Shown: positions 16,655 to 25,548 of the stretch, one piece after another
Numbering within the stretch: position 1 is the stretch's first letter
Layout of the letters: each line of letters opens with the position of its first letter
NCBI RefSeq assembly: GCF_030580865.1
Contig: NZ_JAUQSY010000008.1
Span: forward strand, 186,001-250,000
From: Hymenobacter aranciens
Lineage (GTDB): Bacteria > Bacteroidota > Bacteroidia > Cytophagales > Hymenobacteraceae
Length of the DNA: 64,000 nt
Direction: 5' to 3'
The notes under the pieces: generated by a model
Told to the model about the DNA's origin: nothing
Database searches by the model: none
The model's input: the letters and a program-made list of their open reading frames with translations, nothing else
Program-made: the position numbers and the translations under genes

Positions 16655-19600
16655 ATGCACACACCCCTACTTCCGCGCCCGACTCTGCGTCGGGGCATTC
16701 TTCCGCTCTTGGGTACGGCCGCTGGCCTAGCTATGCTGTTCGGCCCCGTTGGGGCGCAGGCTCAAACGATGTATGGCCTGGGCACGCTCAGCCAAAACGT
16801 GACGATGGGTGCCAACCCCTTATTTCCGGCTGGGGCCCCGGCGGGCACGCAGGGCATTTTCACCATCAACCCGGCTAATGGCCAGCCTACTACCCTTACG
16901 GCCATTCCGGTAACCGGCGTGGCGGCCGGGCAGCGCCTGGTGGGAATGGACTACCGCCCCAACACCGGCGAGGCCTTCGTGCTGGGCTATGATGCGACAA
17001 CAGCGGGCACCAACAGTCAGCTGTACACGCTGAACACCAGCACCGGCGCCGTAACGGCTGTGGGCGCGGCCCAGCGCCTGGAGCTGGGCGGCACCAGCGA
17101 CCGCGTCGGCTTCGACTTCAACCCGACCGTGGACCGCATTCGGGTGGTGAGTACCAGCAATGCCAACTACCGCCTCAACCCCAACAACGGGGCAATTGTG
17201 GATTTCGACCCGAATACGGCTGGCACTCAGCCCGACGGCAGCCTAGCCTACGCCGATGGCACGCCTGCCGATGCCAACGTGGGCGCCGTGGCCTACACCA
17301 ACTCTTACCGCGCCAGCAGCAATACTACGCTGTATGACATTGACGAAGTGGCCGGTATTCTCTCGACCCAAAACCCGCCCAACAACGGCGTGCTGGTGGA
17401 TGAGAAGACCATAGCCCTGGGCGTCAACCCCTTCGGCAACCCGCTGGCGATGGACATGGACGTATCGTTCTTCACCACGCCGGGCACCAACGAAGCCTTC
17501 CTGATGGAAGTGTCGGCGGCCGATATGGACGGCTTGTCTTCTTCGAACCTGTATTCGATAAACCTAGCTACCGGCGCCGCCACGCTACGCGGCAACACGA
17601 TTCCGGCCTTCGCCGGCACCCCCTTCAACGTGGAGGACATTGCGGTGTCGATTCCGGCGCCGGCGGCCCTCACGGCCGTGACCGGGCAGCTGGTGTACGG
17701 CGTCACGGCCTCGAACAACCTGATTACCTTCGATTCCAGCAACCCGAGCATCATTCGCACGGTAGTGGGCATCAGCGGCCTGCCGGCCACGCAGACGCTG
17801 GTGGGCACCGACTTCCGCCCCAATACCGGGCAGCTGTTTGGGCTGGGCTATAATGCCGCCGCGGCGGCCGGCGTGGACAACGCCCAACTCTACACCATTA
17901 ACCTGACAACGGGCGCGGCGACGGCCGTGGGCGCGGCCATTCGCCTGGAGCTGGGCGGCGCGATGGACCACATTGCCTTCGACTTCAACCCGACGGTGGA
18001 CCGCATCCGGGTGGAGGGCACTTCGGATGCCAACTACCGCCTCAACCCCAACAACGGGGCCATCGTGGATTTTGACCCCAATACGGCCGGCGTGCAGCCC
18101 GACGGCAACCTGAACTACGCCGCCGGTGATGCCGGCGCGGGCCAGAACCCCACCGTGGGCACTGGCGCCTACACCAACTCTTTCGTGGGCTCGACGGCCA
18201 CCGGCCTTTATACCCTCGACCATGCCCTGGGCTACGTGTCGTTCCAGAATCCGCCGAACAACGGCACGCTGACCAACTCGCGCAGCCTCACCGGCGTGAA
18301 TGGCGCGGGCGTGGGCGGCGCCATCGCTCCCCTTAACGACTTGGATATCTATTACAACGGCACGACTAACACTAACGTACCTTACCTGGTGGCGGCGGCC
18401 AGCGCTACACCCAATGCCAGCCGACTGTTCACGCTGAACGCGCTGAGCCCGACCGACAACTCGGCGCAGGTGGCCACCGATGGCGGCGCCATTGGCCTCG
18501 GCATCAGCGTGCGCGACATCTCGGTGACGCTAGCGGGCGCATCGGTGCCCAATGCCACAGCAGCCGTGACCGGCCAACTGCTCTATGGCCTGGCCGGCGG
18601 CAGCTTGGTTTCGTTTGATTCGGGTGACCCCAGCGTCATTCGCTCGGCGGTGAACTTTGGCGGCGGCATCACCACCGGCCAGACCGTGGTGGGCATCGAT
18701 TTTCGCCCAGCCAACGGCCAGCTGTACGCCCTGGGCTACAACCCGGCTATTGCCTTCCCGACCAACAACGCGCAACTCTACACCGTGAACCTGACCTCGG
18801 GGGCGCTGACGGCCGTCGGCTCGGCCATTTCGCTCAACCTGGGCAGCAGCCTCACGGGCGTGGGCTTCGACTTCAACCCCACCGTGGACCGCATTCGGGT
18901 GGTGGCCAGCAACAACGCCAACTACCGTCTCAACCCCAACAACGGCCTCATCGCCTTCACTGACCCCAACCTGAACGGCCAAGCCGGTGCCTACACCGCC
19001 ACCGCGTACACCAACAGCCAAAGTAATGCGAATACCACGGCCCAGTTTGTGTTTGACTCGACGACCGGAGCTTTCACCCAGGTAACCAACCCTAATGGCG
19101 GGGTAGTGAGCGGACCGGTTTACTCGGTAACCGGCACCAGCACCACTACCGGCGGCGACTTCGACATCTACAACACGCCCGGCACCACCACTAACCAGGG
19201 CTTCATTGCCACGGCCGCCTCGTCGGCCAGCGCTAATGACAACCTGTACATCGTGGGTGACTTCGGCTCGCCCTTCAACTTCACGGTCAATAACGCCGGC
19301 CTCATCGGCCAGGGCACGAACCTGACCGGTCTGGCCGCCTTCCTCAGCGGCGTTACCGGCCTCACCTGGAACGGCAGCGTGAGCACCGACTGGGGCACGG
19401 CCGCCAACTGGACGCCCAACATGGTGCCCATGGCCAACAGCGACGTGACCATCCCCAGCGGCACGCCCAACCAGCCCAGCGTGAGCAATGCCCAACAGGC
19501 CCGCCTCGTGACCATCAACGCCGGCGCTACGCTGACGCTGGCCAACGGCGGCACCCTGACCACCGGCGGCAACTTCACCAACAACGGCACCGTGACGGGC

Positions 19601-21259
19601 TCCGGCACCGGCACCCTGGTGCAGAGCGGCACCGGCGTAGTAATCGGCGGCACCGGCCTCTCGACCTTCCCCAACCTGACGACCGGCGCGCTGGCCGCCA
19701 GCACCGGCGGCCCGGTGGCCATCCAGCGGGCACTGACTTTGAACGGCAACTTCACCATCGGGGCCGGGCAGCCGTTTACGCTGCTCTCCAGCGCCACGGG
19801 CACGGCCTACGTGGTGAATAACGGCAACTCGGCGGTGCTCCTGGGCACGGCCACGGTGCAGCGCTACATCGACCCCAGCCTGAACGCTGGCCTGGGCTAC
19901 CGCCACTATTCGTCGCCGGTGAGCGGCAACACGGTGGCTGACCTGAGCACCAACGGCTTCGCGCCGGTGGTGAACCCCGCCTACAACAACGCCGCCGAGC
20001 CGGGCCTGGTAACGCCCTTCCCGAACGTGTTTGCCTACGACCAGGCCCGCGTGACCACCAACACCGGCACCGGCACCAGCGACTTCGACCGCGGCTACTT
20101 CTCGCCCGCCTCGACCGGCGACGCCATGGGCACCGCCCAGGGCTATACCGTGAACATCGGCGCCAGCTCGTTGGTGGACTTCACCGGCACGGCCAACAAC
20201 GGCCTGAACCCCATCAACGTGACCGGCCTCGGCCGTGGCGCCCTGCCCCAGAGCGGCTGGCACCTGCGCGGCAATCCCTTCCCCTCGCCGCTCAACTGGC
20301 AGGCCATGATTGCCAACAACCGCCTCACGGGCATGGAAAGCGCCCTGTACGTGTTTAAATCGAGCGGCCAGTACACGGGCTCCTACGCCAGCTACGTGGC
20401 CGGCATCGGCAACAACGGCGGCAGCAGCACGCTGCCGGTAGCCCAGGGCTTCTTCGTTCGCACGGCCGCCGGCCAGACCGGTAGCCTGAGCTTCACCAAC
20501 TCGGAGCGCCTGACCACCGACCCCGGCACTGCCTTCCAGCGCACCGGCAACGACCCGCGCACCCGCCTGGCCCTCACGCTGGCCAACAACGTGGCCGCCA
20601 ACCAGACCACGGTGTACTTTGACGCCACCGCCACCAGCGCCTTCGACGCGAACAACGACGCCGCCGCCCTGCCCGCCCCCAACGGCCTGACCCTGGCCAC
20701 CGAAGCCGGCACCGAGCAAGTAGCCATCAACGGCCTGCCCACGCTGAACGGTTCGGATGTGCTGCTGCCCCTGCACGTGGCCGCCCGCACCGCCGGCACC
20801 TACACGCTGAGCGTGAACGAGCTGAACAACCTGCCCAGCAACTACCACGCTTACCTGCGCGATGCCCTCACCGGCACCTTCACCGACCTCTCGGCCACGC
20901 CCAGCCTCTCGCTGACGCTGGCCGCTAACGCTCCGGCCGCTGGCCGCTACGCCCTGCTCTTCACCACCCAGGCCCGCGTGCTGGCCACCGCCCCGCAGGA
21001 GCTGGCCCAGCTCGTGAGCGTGTACCCCAACCCCGCCCACGGCACCGCCACGCTAGTGCTGCCCGCCGCCCTGCGCGGGGCGCAAGCCACCCAGGTGCAG
21101 GTGCTCGATAACACTGGCCGCGTGGTGCTGAGCCGCACCCTGGCCGCCGGTGCCACCGAGGCCCTGCAGCTGCCGCTCGGCGCACTCAACGCCGGTATCT
21201 ACACGGTGCAAGCTAAAACCGCCGTTGGTCTTGTGGCTAAACGTCTGGTAGTGCAATAA
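16655..21259 (+). CDS. Secreted protein with three DUF4394 repeats and T9SS sorting domain
   Basis: A 1534-residue exported protein. After the signal peptide come three ~300-residue DUF4394 units (from ~residues 30, 345 and 635). Each carries LVGxDxRPxxGQLxxLGY, AQLYTxNxxxGAxTAVG, FDFNPTVDRIRVV and ANYRLNPNNG, a beta-propeller-like pattern. Next is a low-complexity beta segment starting LTWNGSVSTDWGTAANW. Then comes the island's shared module (YRHYSSPVSG, NPFPSPLNW, SSGQYTGSYASY) and a T9SS type A sorting domain (VYPNPAHGTATLVL). Predicted cell-surface or secreted. Function unknown; adhesion is possible. Confidence 0.88.
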   Translation: MHTPLLPRPTLRRGILPLLGTAAGLAMLFGPVGAQAQTMYGLGTLSQNVTMGANPLFPAGAPAGTQGIFTINPANGQPTTLTAIPVTGVAAGQRLVGMDYRPNTGEAFVLGYDATTAGTNSQLYTLNTSTGAVTAVGAAQRLELGGTSDRVGFDFNPTVDRIRVVSTSNANYRLNPNNGAIVDFDPNTAGTQPDGSLAYADGTPADANVGAVAYTNSYRASSNTTLYDIDEVAGILSTQNPPNNGVLVDEKTIALGVNPFGNPLAMDMDVSFFTTPGTNEAFLMEVSAADMDGLSSSNLYSINLATGAATLRGNTIPAFAGTPFNVEDIAVSIPAPAALTAVTGQLVYGVTASNNLITFDSSNPSIIRTVVGISGLPATQTLVGTDFRPNTGQLFGLGYNAAAAAGVDNAQLYTINLTTGAATAVGAAIRLELGGAMDHIAFDFNPTVDRIRVEGTSDANYRLNPNNGAIVDFDPNTAGVQPDGNLNYAAGDAGAGQNPTVGTGAYTNSFVGSTATGLYTLDHALGYVSFQNPPNNGTLTNSRSLTGVNGAGVGGAIAPLNDLDIYYNGTTNTNVPYLVAAASATPNASRLFTLNALSPTDNSAQVATDGGAIGLGISVRDISVTLAGASVPNATAAVTGQLLYGLAGGSLVSFDSGDPSVIRSAVNFGGGITTGQTVVGIDFRPANGQLYALGYNPAIAFPTNNAQLYTVNLTSGALTAVGSAISLNLGSSLTGVGFDFNPTVDRIRVVASNNANYRLNPNNGLIAFTDPNLNGQAGAYTATAYTNSQSNANTTAQFVFDSTTGAFTQVTNPNGGVVSGPVYSVTGTSTTTGGDFDIYNTPGTTTNQGFIATAASSASANDNLYIVGDFGSPFNFTVNNAGLIGQGTNLTGLAAFLSGVTGLTWNGSVSTDWGTAANWTPNMVPMANSDVTIPSGTPNQPSVSNAQQARLVTINAGATLTLANGGTLTTGGNFTNNGTVTGSGTGTLVQSGTGVVIGGTGLSTFPNLTTGALAASTGGPVAIQRALTLNGNFTIGAGQPFTLLSSATGTAYVVNNGNSAVLLGTATVQRYIDPSLNAGLGYRHYSSPVSGNTVADLSTNGFAPVVNPAYNNAAEPGLVTPFPNVFAYDQARVTTNTGTGTSDFDRGYFSPASTGDAMGTAQGYTVNIGASSLVDFTGTANNGLNPINVTGLGRGALPQSGWHLRGNPFPSPLNWQAMIANNRLTGMESALYVFKSSGQYTGSYASYVAGIGNNGGSSTLPVAQGFFVRTAAGQTGSLSFTNSERLTTDPGTAFQRTGNDPRTRLALTLANNVAANQTTVYFDATATSAFDANNDAAALPAPNGLTLATEAGTEQVAINGLPTLNGSDVLLPLHVAARTAGTYTLSVNELNNLPSNYHAYLRDALTGTFTDLSATPSLSLTLAANAPAAGRYALLFTTQARVLATAPQELAQLVSVYPNPAHGTATLVLPAALRGAQATQVQVLDNTGRVVLSRTLAAGATEALQLPLGALNAGIYTVQAKTAVGLVAKRLVVQ

Positions 21260-21286
21260 GCTGGCAACTAATTGCGCTTGAATGAC

Positions 21287-21326
21287 AACGGCCCGTTGTC
21301 TGGCAGTAGCCAGGCAGCGGGCCGTT
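21287..21326 (+). terminator. Rho-independent terminator
   Basis: Arms AACGGCCCG and CGGGCCGTT, extended inside by TCTGGC/GCCAGG and followed by TGTTTT. It separates the plus-strand gene from the convergent minus-strand gene ending at 21351. Confidence 0.75.
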
Positions 21327-21350
21327 TGTTTTAGGCTTGTCGGCCACTCC

Positions 21351-23147
21351 TCAACGCATGAGGGTGATGGTGCCACGCCGCTGCCGGGGCTGGCCCTGGC
21401 AGTCGGTATATTCTAGCAAGTAAAAATACACGCCCCCCGCCGCCCCGGCCCCGTCCCAGCGCGGCAGCGGCCCGGCCGCGTCCGCCACCTGCTGGCCCCA
21501 GCGCGCATACACCCGCAGCCGCCCCTGCGCCAGCCCGCTCCCCCGCACGGGCTCAAACCAGTCGTTCAACCCGTCGCCGTTGGGGGTGAAGATGTTCTGC
21601 TGCGTGAAGTCCTCCGCCTGTGCGGGCACGTCCACGGTCTGCGTCAGCTGCCGGCCGTCGGCCAGCGTCAGGCGCACGAGGTAGCGGCCGCTGCGGGTGT
21701 AGCGGTGGGCCACCCAGCGCCCGGTGGCCGTGTTGGCCGCCCCGCTGCCCGGCTCGCCAAAGTCCCAGCGCAGCCCGGTCCCCAGCCCGGCGCTGCTGGC
21801 CCAGAAGCGCACCGAGTCTTCCCCGCAGCCCACTTCGTAGTTCAGCCCCGGTCCGGCGTACAGCATGTTCGTTATCACGTTCGGCAGGTTCCATGATGGA
21901 AGGACATCCTGCAAATACGGATAAGCTTCGGGTTCGAGCTGGCAGCCTGGCCCGGCCACGTTGGGATGGCGCACAATGCCCGCCGAATTAAGCGGAATTA
22001 AGCCGGTGATGGGGTCCGTGACAGCCCGCAGGTACACGCTTGACAGCCACAGCGTGCTATCAGGAGCCAGTTGCAAGCCTACGCAATTTACGTAATCCGA
22101 AATAGGCGAGGTGGCCGCCGGCGTGGGCACCGCTTCCACGCGCGAGACGCGGTAGCGCGTGGCCTCAATGGCCGCCGCCGTGGGCTGGCTCACGTCGTAC
22201 TGATACAACTCATTCATTCGCAGAGTATTCTGGCTTGGTCCCGCATACTCCGTGGCATACAGCAGCCGCGAGTTGGGCGAAAACGAGAACGAGTATTGCC
22301 CCCCCGCCCGCCGGGGCAGCCGCAGTTCGTTGCTGGCCGCGCCCGTGGCCGGGTCGAAGTCGTACAGGCAGATGTTAGGGCTAACGCCGCCCCCGGCCGC
22401 TGCCACCCAACCGCCGCTCACCAGTCGCCGCCCATTGGGCGCGGCCTTCAATTCCCCGCCCGCCTCGTCCAGGCCGCTCACGGGCGAGCGCACCGGCTCC
22501 GCGCGGAACCCCTGCGGCCCCAGCCGGAAGGCCAGCAGCTCGCGCCCGTCCAGCCCGCGCGTCAGTATCCAGTAGTCGCGCCGGTTGGTGTGGCGCACGG
22601 CCGTCAGCTGCGCCCGCCGCACTGAGCGCGTCAGCACCCGGCCTTTCTCCACCACGTCGCCCAGCCCGCCGCGCAGGCGTCCGTCCACCCGCGCCCAGGT
22701 CAGGGCCTGCGCCGGTACGCCGTTTTCGGGCGTGCTCTTGGTCCAGTAGAACACATAATACTCCCACTCCTGCGCCGCCGAAGGCACTATACAAGCAGCT
22801 TGTTGCTGGGTATTAATTTGCCAGTCGTCATTTCTATCAATATTAACTAACAGACCATTATCCATCATTTCATTATTTCTATCCGAAATACTGACACCAC
22901 TGGTATAAGCCAGCAATTGCCCCGTAGCTTCGCTCAGGCTAGCAGAGCCATTAACACCTGTGTGAACTCCATTATGACTGTTCCAAAATCTGGCGTTAAC
23001 TGCTGGTTGAGGTTGGGGATTAAATACTGTTTTTACCTCTGGACCAAAACCATAGCACCACGTCCAGAACTCGCCTTGTGCCCACGCATGAGGCAAGGTT
23101 GCAATAAACAAGAGTAGCGTAAGCCATAGCTGGTGTAAGTATCTCAT
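21351..23147 (-). CDS. Secreted beta-propeller-like protein with PKD-like and T9SS type B domains
   Basis: A 598-residue exported protein; start 23147 gives the signal peptide MRYLHQLWLTLLLFIATLPHA (cleavage near AWAQ). The central part repeats strand-rich segments typical of WD40/SMP-30-like propellers (CLYDFDPATGA, SFSFSPNSRLLYA). A PKD-like domain follows (GLRWDFGEPGS ... RYLVRLTLADG). The C terminus is the gliding-motility-associated type B sorting domain (NIFTPNGDGLNDWFEP, VYARWGQQV, GGVYFYLLEY). Predicted secreted by T9SS. Confidence 0.87.
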   Translation of the reverse strand: MRYLHQLWLTLLLFIATLPHAWAQGEFWTWCYGFGPEVKTVFNPQPQPAVNARFWNSHNGVHTGVNGSASLSEATGQLLAYTSGVSISDRNNEMMDNGLLVNIDRNDDWQINTQQQAACIVPSAAQEWEYYVFYWTKSTPENGVPAQALTWARVDGRLRGGLGDVVEKGRVLTRSVRRAQLTAVRHTNRRDYWILTRGLDGRELLAFRLGPQGFRAEPVRSPVSGLDEAGGELKAAPNGRRLVSGGWVAAAGGGVSPNICLYDFDPATGAASNELRLPRRAGGQYSFSFSPNSRLLYATEYAGPSQNTLRMNELYQYDVSQPTAAAIEATRYRVSRVEAVPTPAATSPISDYVNCVGLQLAPDSTLWLSSVYLRAVTDPITGLIPLNSAGIVRHPNVAGPGCQLEPEAYPYLQDVLPSWNLPNVITNMLYAGPGLNYEVGCGEDSVRFWASSAGLGTGLRWDFGEPGSGAANTATGRWVAHRYTRSGRYLVRLTLADGRQLTQTVDVPAQAEDFTQQNIFTPNGDGLNDWFEPVRGSGLAQGRLRVYARWGQQVADAAGPLPRWDGAGAAGGVYFYLLEYTDCQGQPRQRRGTITLMR

Positions 23148-23234
23148 CACAATACGTTGGTAAATAATGAAATAAACGGAACGAATGGGCAAGGCCCATT
23201 CGTTCCGAAGCAGGATATACAATGGCGTCGATTC

Positions 23235-25121
23235 TTATTCTCGCACCAAGCGTTGCGTCACGACGGCCGTGCCATCAAACAGGCGCACCTCGTAGAGCCC
23301 TGTCGGCAGGGCCTGCACGTCGAAGTTCGTGATGCCTTCCGCGCTTGACGTCCGGCGCTCGAGCAGCAGCTTGCCTTGCAGGTTGCGCACTTCTATCCCC
23401 TGATACCGCTCGGCCCCGCGAGGTTGCACCTGCACTTGCCCGCTCGCCGGATTAGGGTACAACAGCTGGGCCTCGGGCTGCGCGGCCGACAGGCCGGTGG
23501 AATTGGCGCCCCGGCAGTTACCGCCGAGGAATTTTTGCACATACACGTGGACGGTACAGGTCGTGTAGCCCGACGAGCCAGGGCCCGTAGCGGGCGGGCA
23601 GGGGCTGGTGATGAGCAGGTCCATGTCAAACTCGACCTTGTTGCTGTTACCGACCGTCAGCGGCCGGCCGGTGCTCGTGGGGCTGCTGCCGCTGCCGAGC
23701 GTTACGCTGGTGCCGCTCGGCGTAATGTTGTAGGGATTTTGGGTGATATAGTAGCTCTGCCCCGGTACCCCATCGAACAGCAACGTGGCCAGGCTGGCAT
23801 TGCAGGCCGACGTACGAACTGCCGTTACAGTCGGGCAGGTGGCGGCGATGTTTCCCGTTTGAAAGGTCTTGGATAGTGCAGGTCCCGGCCCTGCGCACTC
23901 CGAAAGCCTAGCCTGAACACTCACCGTGAAATCGCCAGCATTGGGGGTGATTATGGCTCGGGAAGTAGCCGCATCCCAATTGCTGACACCGTTATTAGCC
24001 CCCGAAAAGAAAGCGCCAGCAGTATTGTTAACATTTGATATGACGAAGCGGTACTCCATTCCCGGAGCTGCACCAGAAAAGTCTACTGTAATAGCCTTAG
24101 CAGCAGGCGACGGGCACGACCCCGAAAGCTGCAAGCTCGTCGGTGTTCCCGGTGCCCGCTGCACCGGTTTTGAAATGTTACGCGAGGCGCTGAGCGTGGT
24201 GCCGCAGGGGCTGTTGGACGTCACTGGCGTCACAGTCACGTTGACGTTAAAGGTAGTAGTCGGCACATTAGCCAAGCTCAGTGTGGCCGAGGTGCCCGAG
24301 ATGTTGGAGACGGTGGCCCCGCCGCTGGCCGTCACGTTGTAGCTGGTGGCCCCCGTCACGGCTCCCCAGTTGATGGTATACGTCTGATTTCGGCAGTAAT
24401 CGGTGGGATTACCGGCAATGGACAGGGTCGGAACGCGGCGGTTGTAATAGACGATTTCAATCTCATCGTCCTCGTCTACTTCCCAGAAGCCGCACGAATA
24501 CCCCGTGCATTCAATCTCTAGCTTCGTGAACAGTTCCCCTGCCTGCGCATTATTGATGGGTGGATTCAGGCAGCCGGGATTGGGATACGGCACAGGCGAG
24601 AAGGTGGTGTTGCCCCCGGCCTGCGTGGCCTGCCAGTTGGTAGGGGTGCCAGTGCCGGGCATACGGTCATAGAGGTAAAACCGAACCTTTGAGTAGGTGC
24701 TGTTATTGGTATCCTGCCACTGCTCGGTATACGTATTGCCAGATTCGGTGAAATAACGCACTGTCCAGATGAAGCTAGGGCGGGCACGGCAAGATGAAGT
24801 ACCCGCGTTGCCCAAGCATTCAGTCGACGTAAACTCAAACTGATAAGGCTGGCTGGCAATGCCGCCCGTAAGTGGGTCTACCACATTGGGGCAAAGCGGA
24901 AAAGAATTGAGACGGTAGTTGGTTTGATTGTCGGGCACTTGTCCGCGAAATCGAATTTCGTCGAGGCCGCTGGCTACCCGGCTGGTCCGTACGCTGGCGG
25001 GCATTTGACCGGGGGTAGCTGGCCGTAGCTCCTGCCCCAACAGGCGCTGCGAAAACAGGGTTAGTAATAAGCTGAGCACCCAGAGGGAGCGCTGCCTGGT
25101 AGGGTAATGACGATGAGTCAT
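23235..25121 (-). CDS. Secreted Ig-like repeat protein with T9SS type A sorting domain
   Basis: A 628-residue exported protein; start 25121 gives a signal peptide (RSLWVLSLLLTLFSQRLLGQ). The mature part is beta-rich, with several Cys and Ig/FN3-like segments (YTINWGAVTGATSYNVTASGG ... NVNVTVTPVT). The end is a type A sorting domain (LYPNPASGQVQVQPRG ... GLYEVRLFDG). It is transcribed in the same direction as the type B protein gene downstream, 87 bp away. Function unknown. Confidence 0.85.
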   Translation of the reverse strand: MTHRHYPTRQRSLWVLSLLLTLFSQRLLGQELRPATPGQMPASVRTSRVASGLDEIRFRGQVPDNQTNYRLNSFPLCPNVVDPLTGGIASQPYQFEFTSTECLGNAGTSSCRARPSFIWTVRYFTESGNTYTEQWQDTNNSTYSKVRFYLYDRMPGTGTPTNWQATQAGGNTTFSPVPYPNPGCLNPPINNAQAGELFTKLEIECTGYSCGFWEVDEDDEIEIVYYNRRVPTLSIAGNPTDYCRNQTYTINWGAVTGATSYNVTASGGATVSNISGTSATLSLANVPTTTFNVNVTVTPVTSNSPCGTTLSASRNISKPVQRAPGTPTSLQLSGSCPSPAAKAITVDFSGAAPGMEYRFVISNVNNTAGAFFSGANNGVSNWDAATSRAIITPNAGDFTVSVQARLSECAGPGPALSKTFQTGNIAATCPTVTAVRTSACNASLATLLFDGVPGQSYYITQNPYNITPSGTSVTLGSGSSPTSTGRPLTVGNSNKVEFDMDLLITSPCPPATGPGSSGYTTCTVHVYVQKFLGGNCRGANSTGLSAAQPEAQLLYPNPASGQVQVQPRGAERYQGIEVRNLQGKLLLERRTSSAEGITNFDVQALPTGLYEVRLFDGTAVVTQRLVRE

Positions 25122-25548
25122 AAGAGAAAAGGGTTTGGTGAGTGACAAAAGCAGACCTTCACCCAAGCCGAAAAAAGGAAACTTCGGCTGTTTTTACGAC
25201 CATACTTTTACTAGCAAAAAATAGAACTTAACCAATCAAGCTTACAAAACAGGCCTGACAACAAGCACAATGCAAAAGATACTCGCTCAACTTTTTTTTG
25301 CAAAAAGACACCTGATTTATGACATTAGACAATTTAAATCCAACTAAACAATAACCAAATCAAGCCTCACTACGCTCAATGTCAGTACATTGATTTTTAA
25401 CGTCATCACAAAATTGCCTGGATTGTCCATCCTTATCGGCCGTATTTTCGTAGGCCAAACTGGCAACGCTCAGAAATCAAGCTGTGTGCGGCGCGGCGTC
25501 GCTTCACGGCTGTGGAGCTAAAATTTATCTTCCCCTCTTCCCCATACT
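25122..25548. other. AT-rich intergenic region
   Basis: A 427-bp stretch between divergent secreted-protein genes, markedly AT-rich for this genome (about 25190-25440). It must hold both promoters. No ORF, RNA or long repeat was found. Confidence 0.5.

Noticed and set aside
18530..21040. 836-codon ORF on the minus strand
   Set aside because: It lies fully antisense to the DUF4394/T9SS gene, is Gly/Val/Ala/Arg-rich with no domain, and arises from GC-rich third positions.
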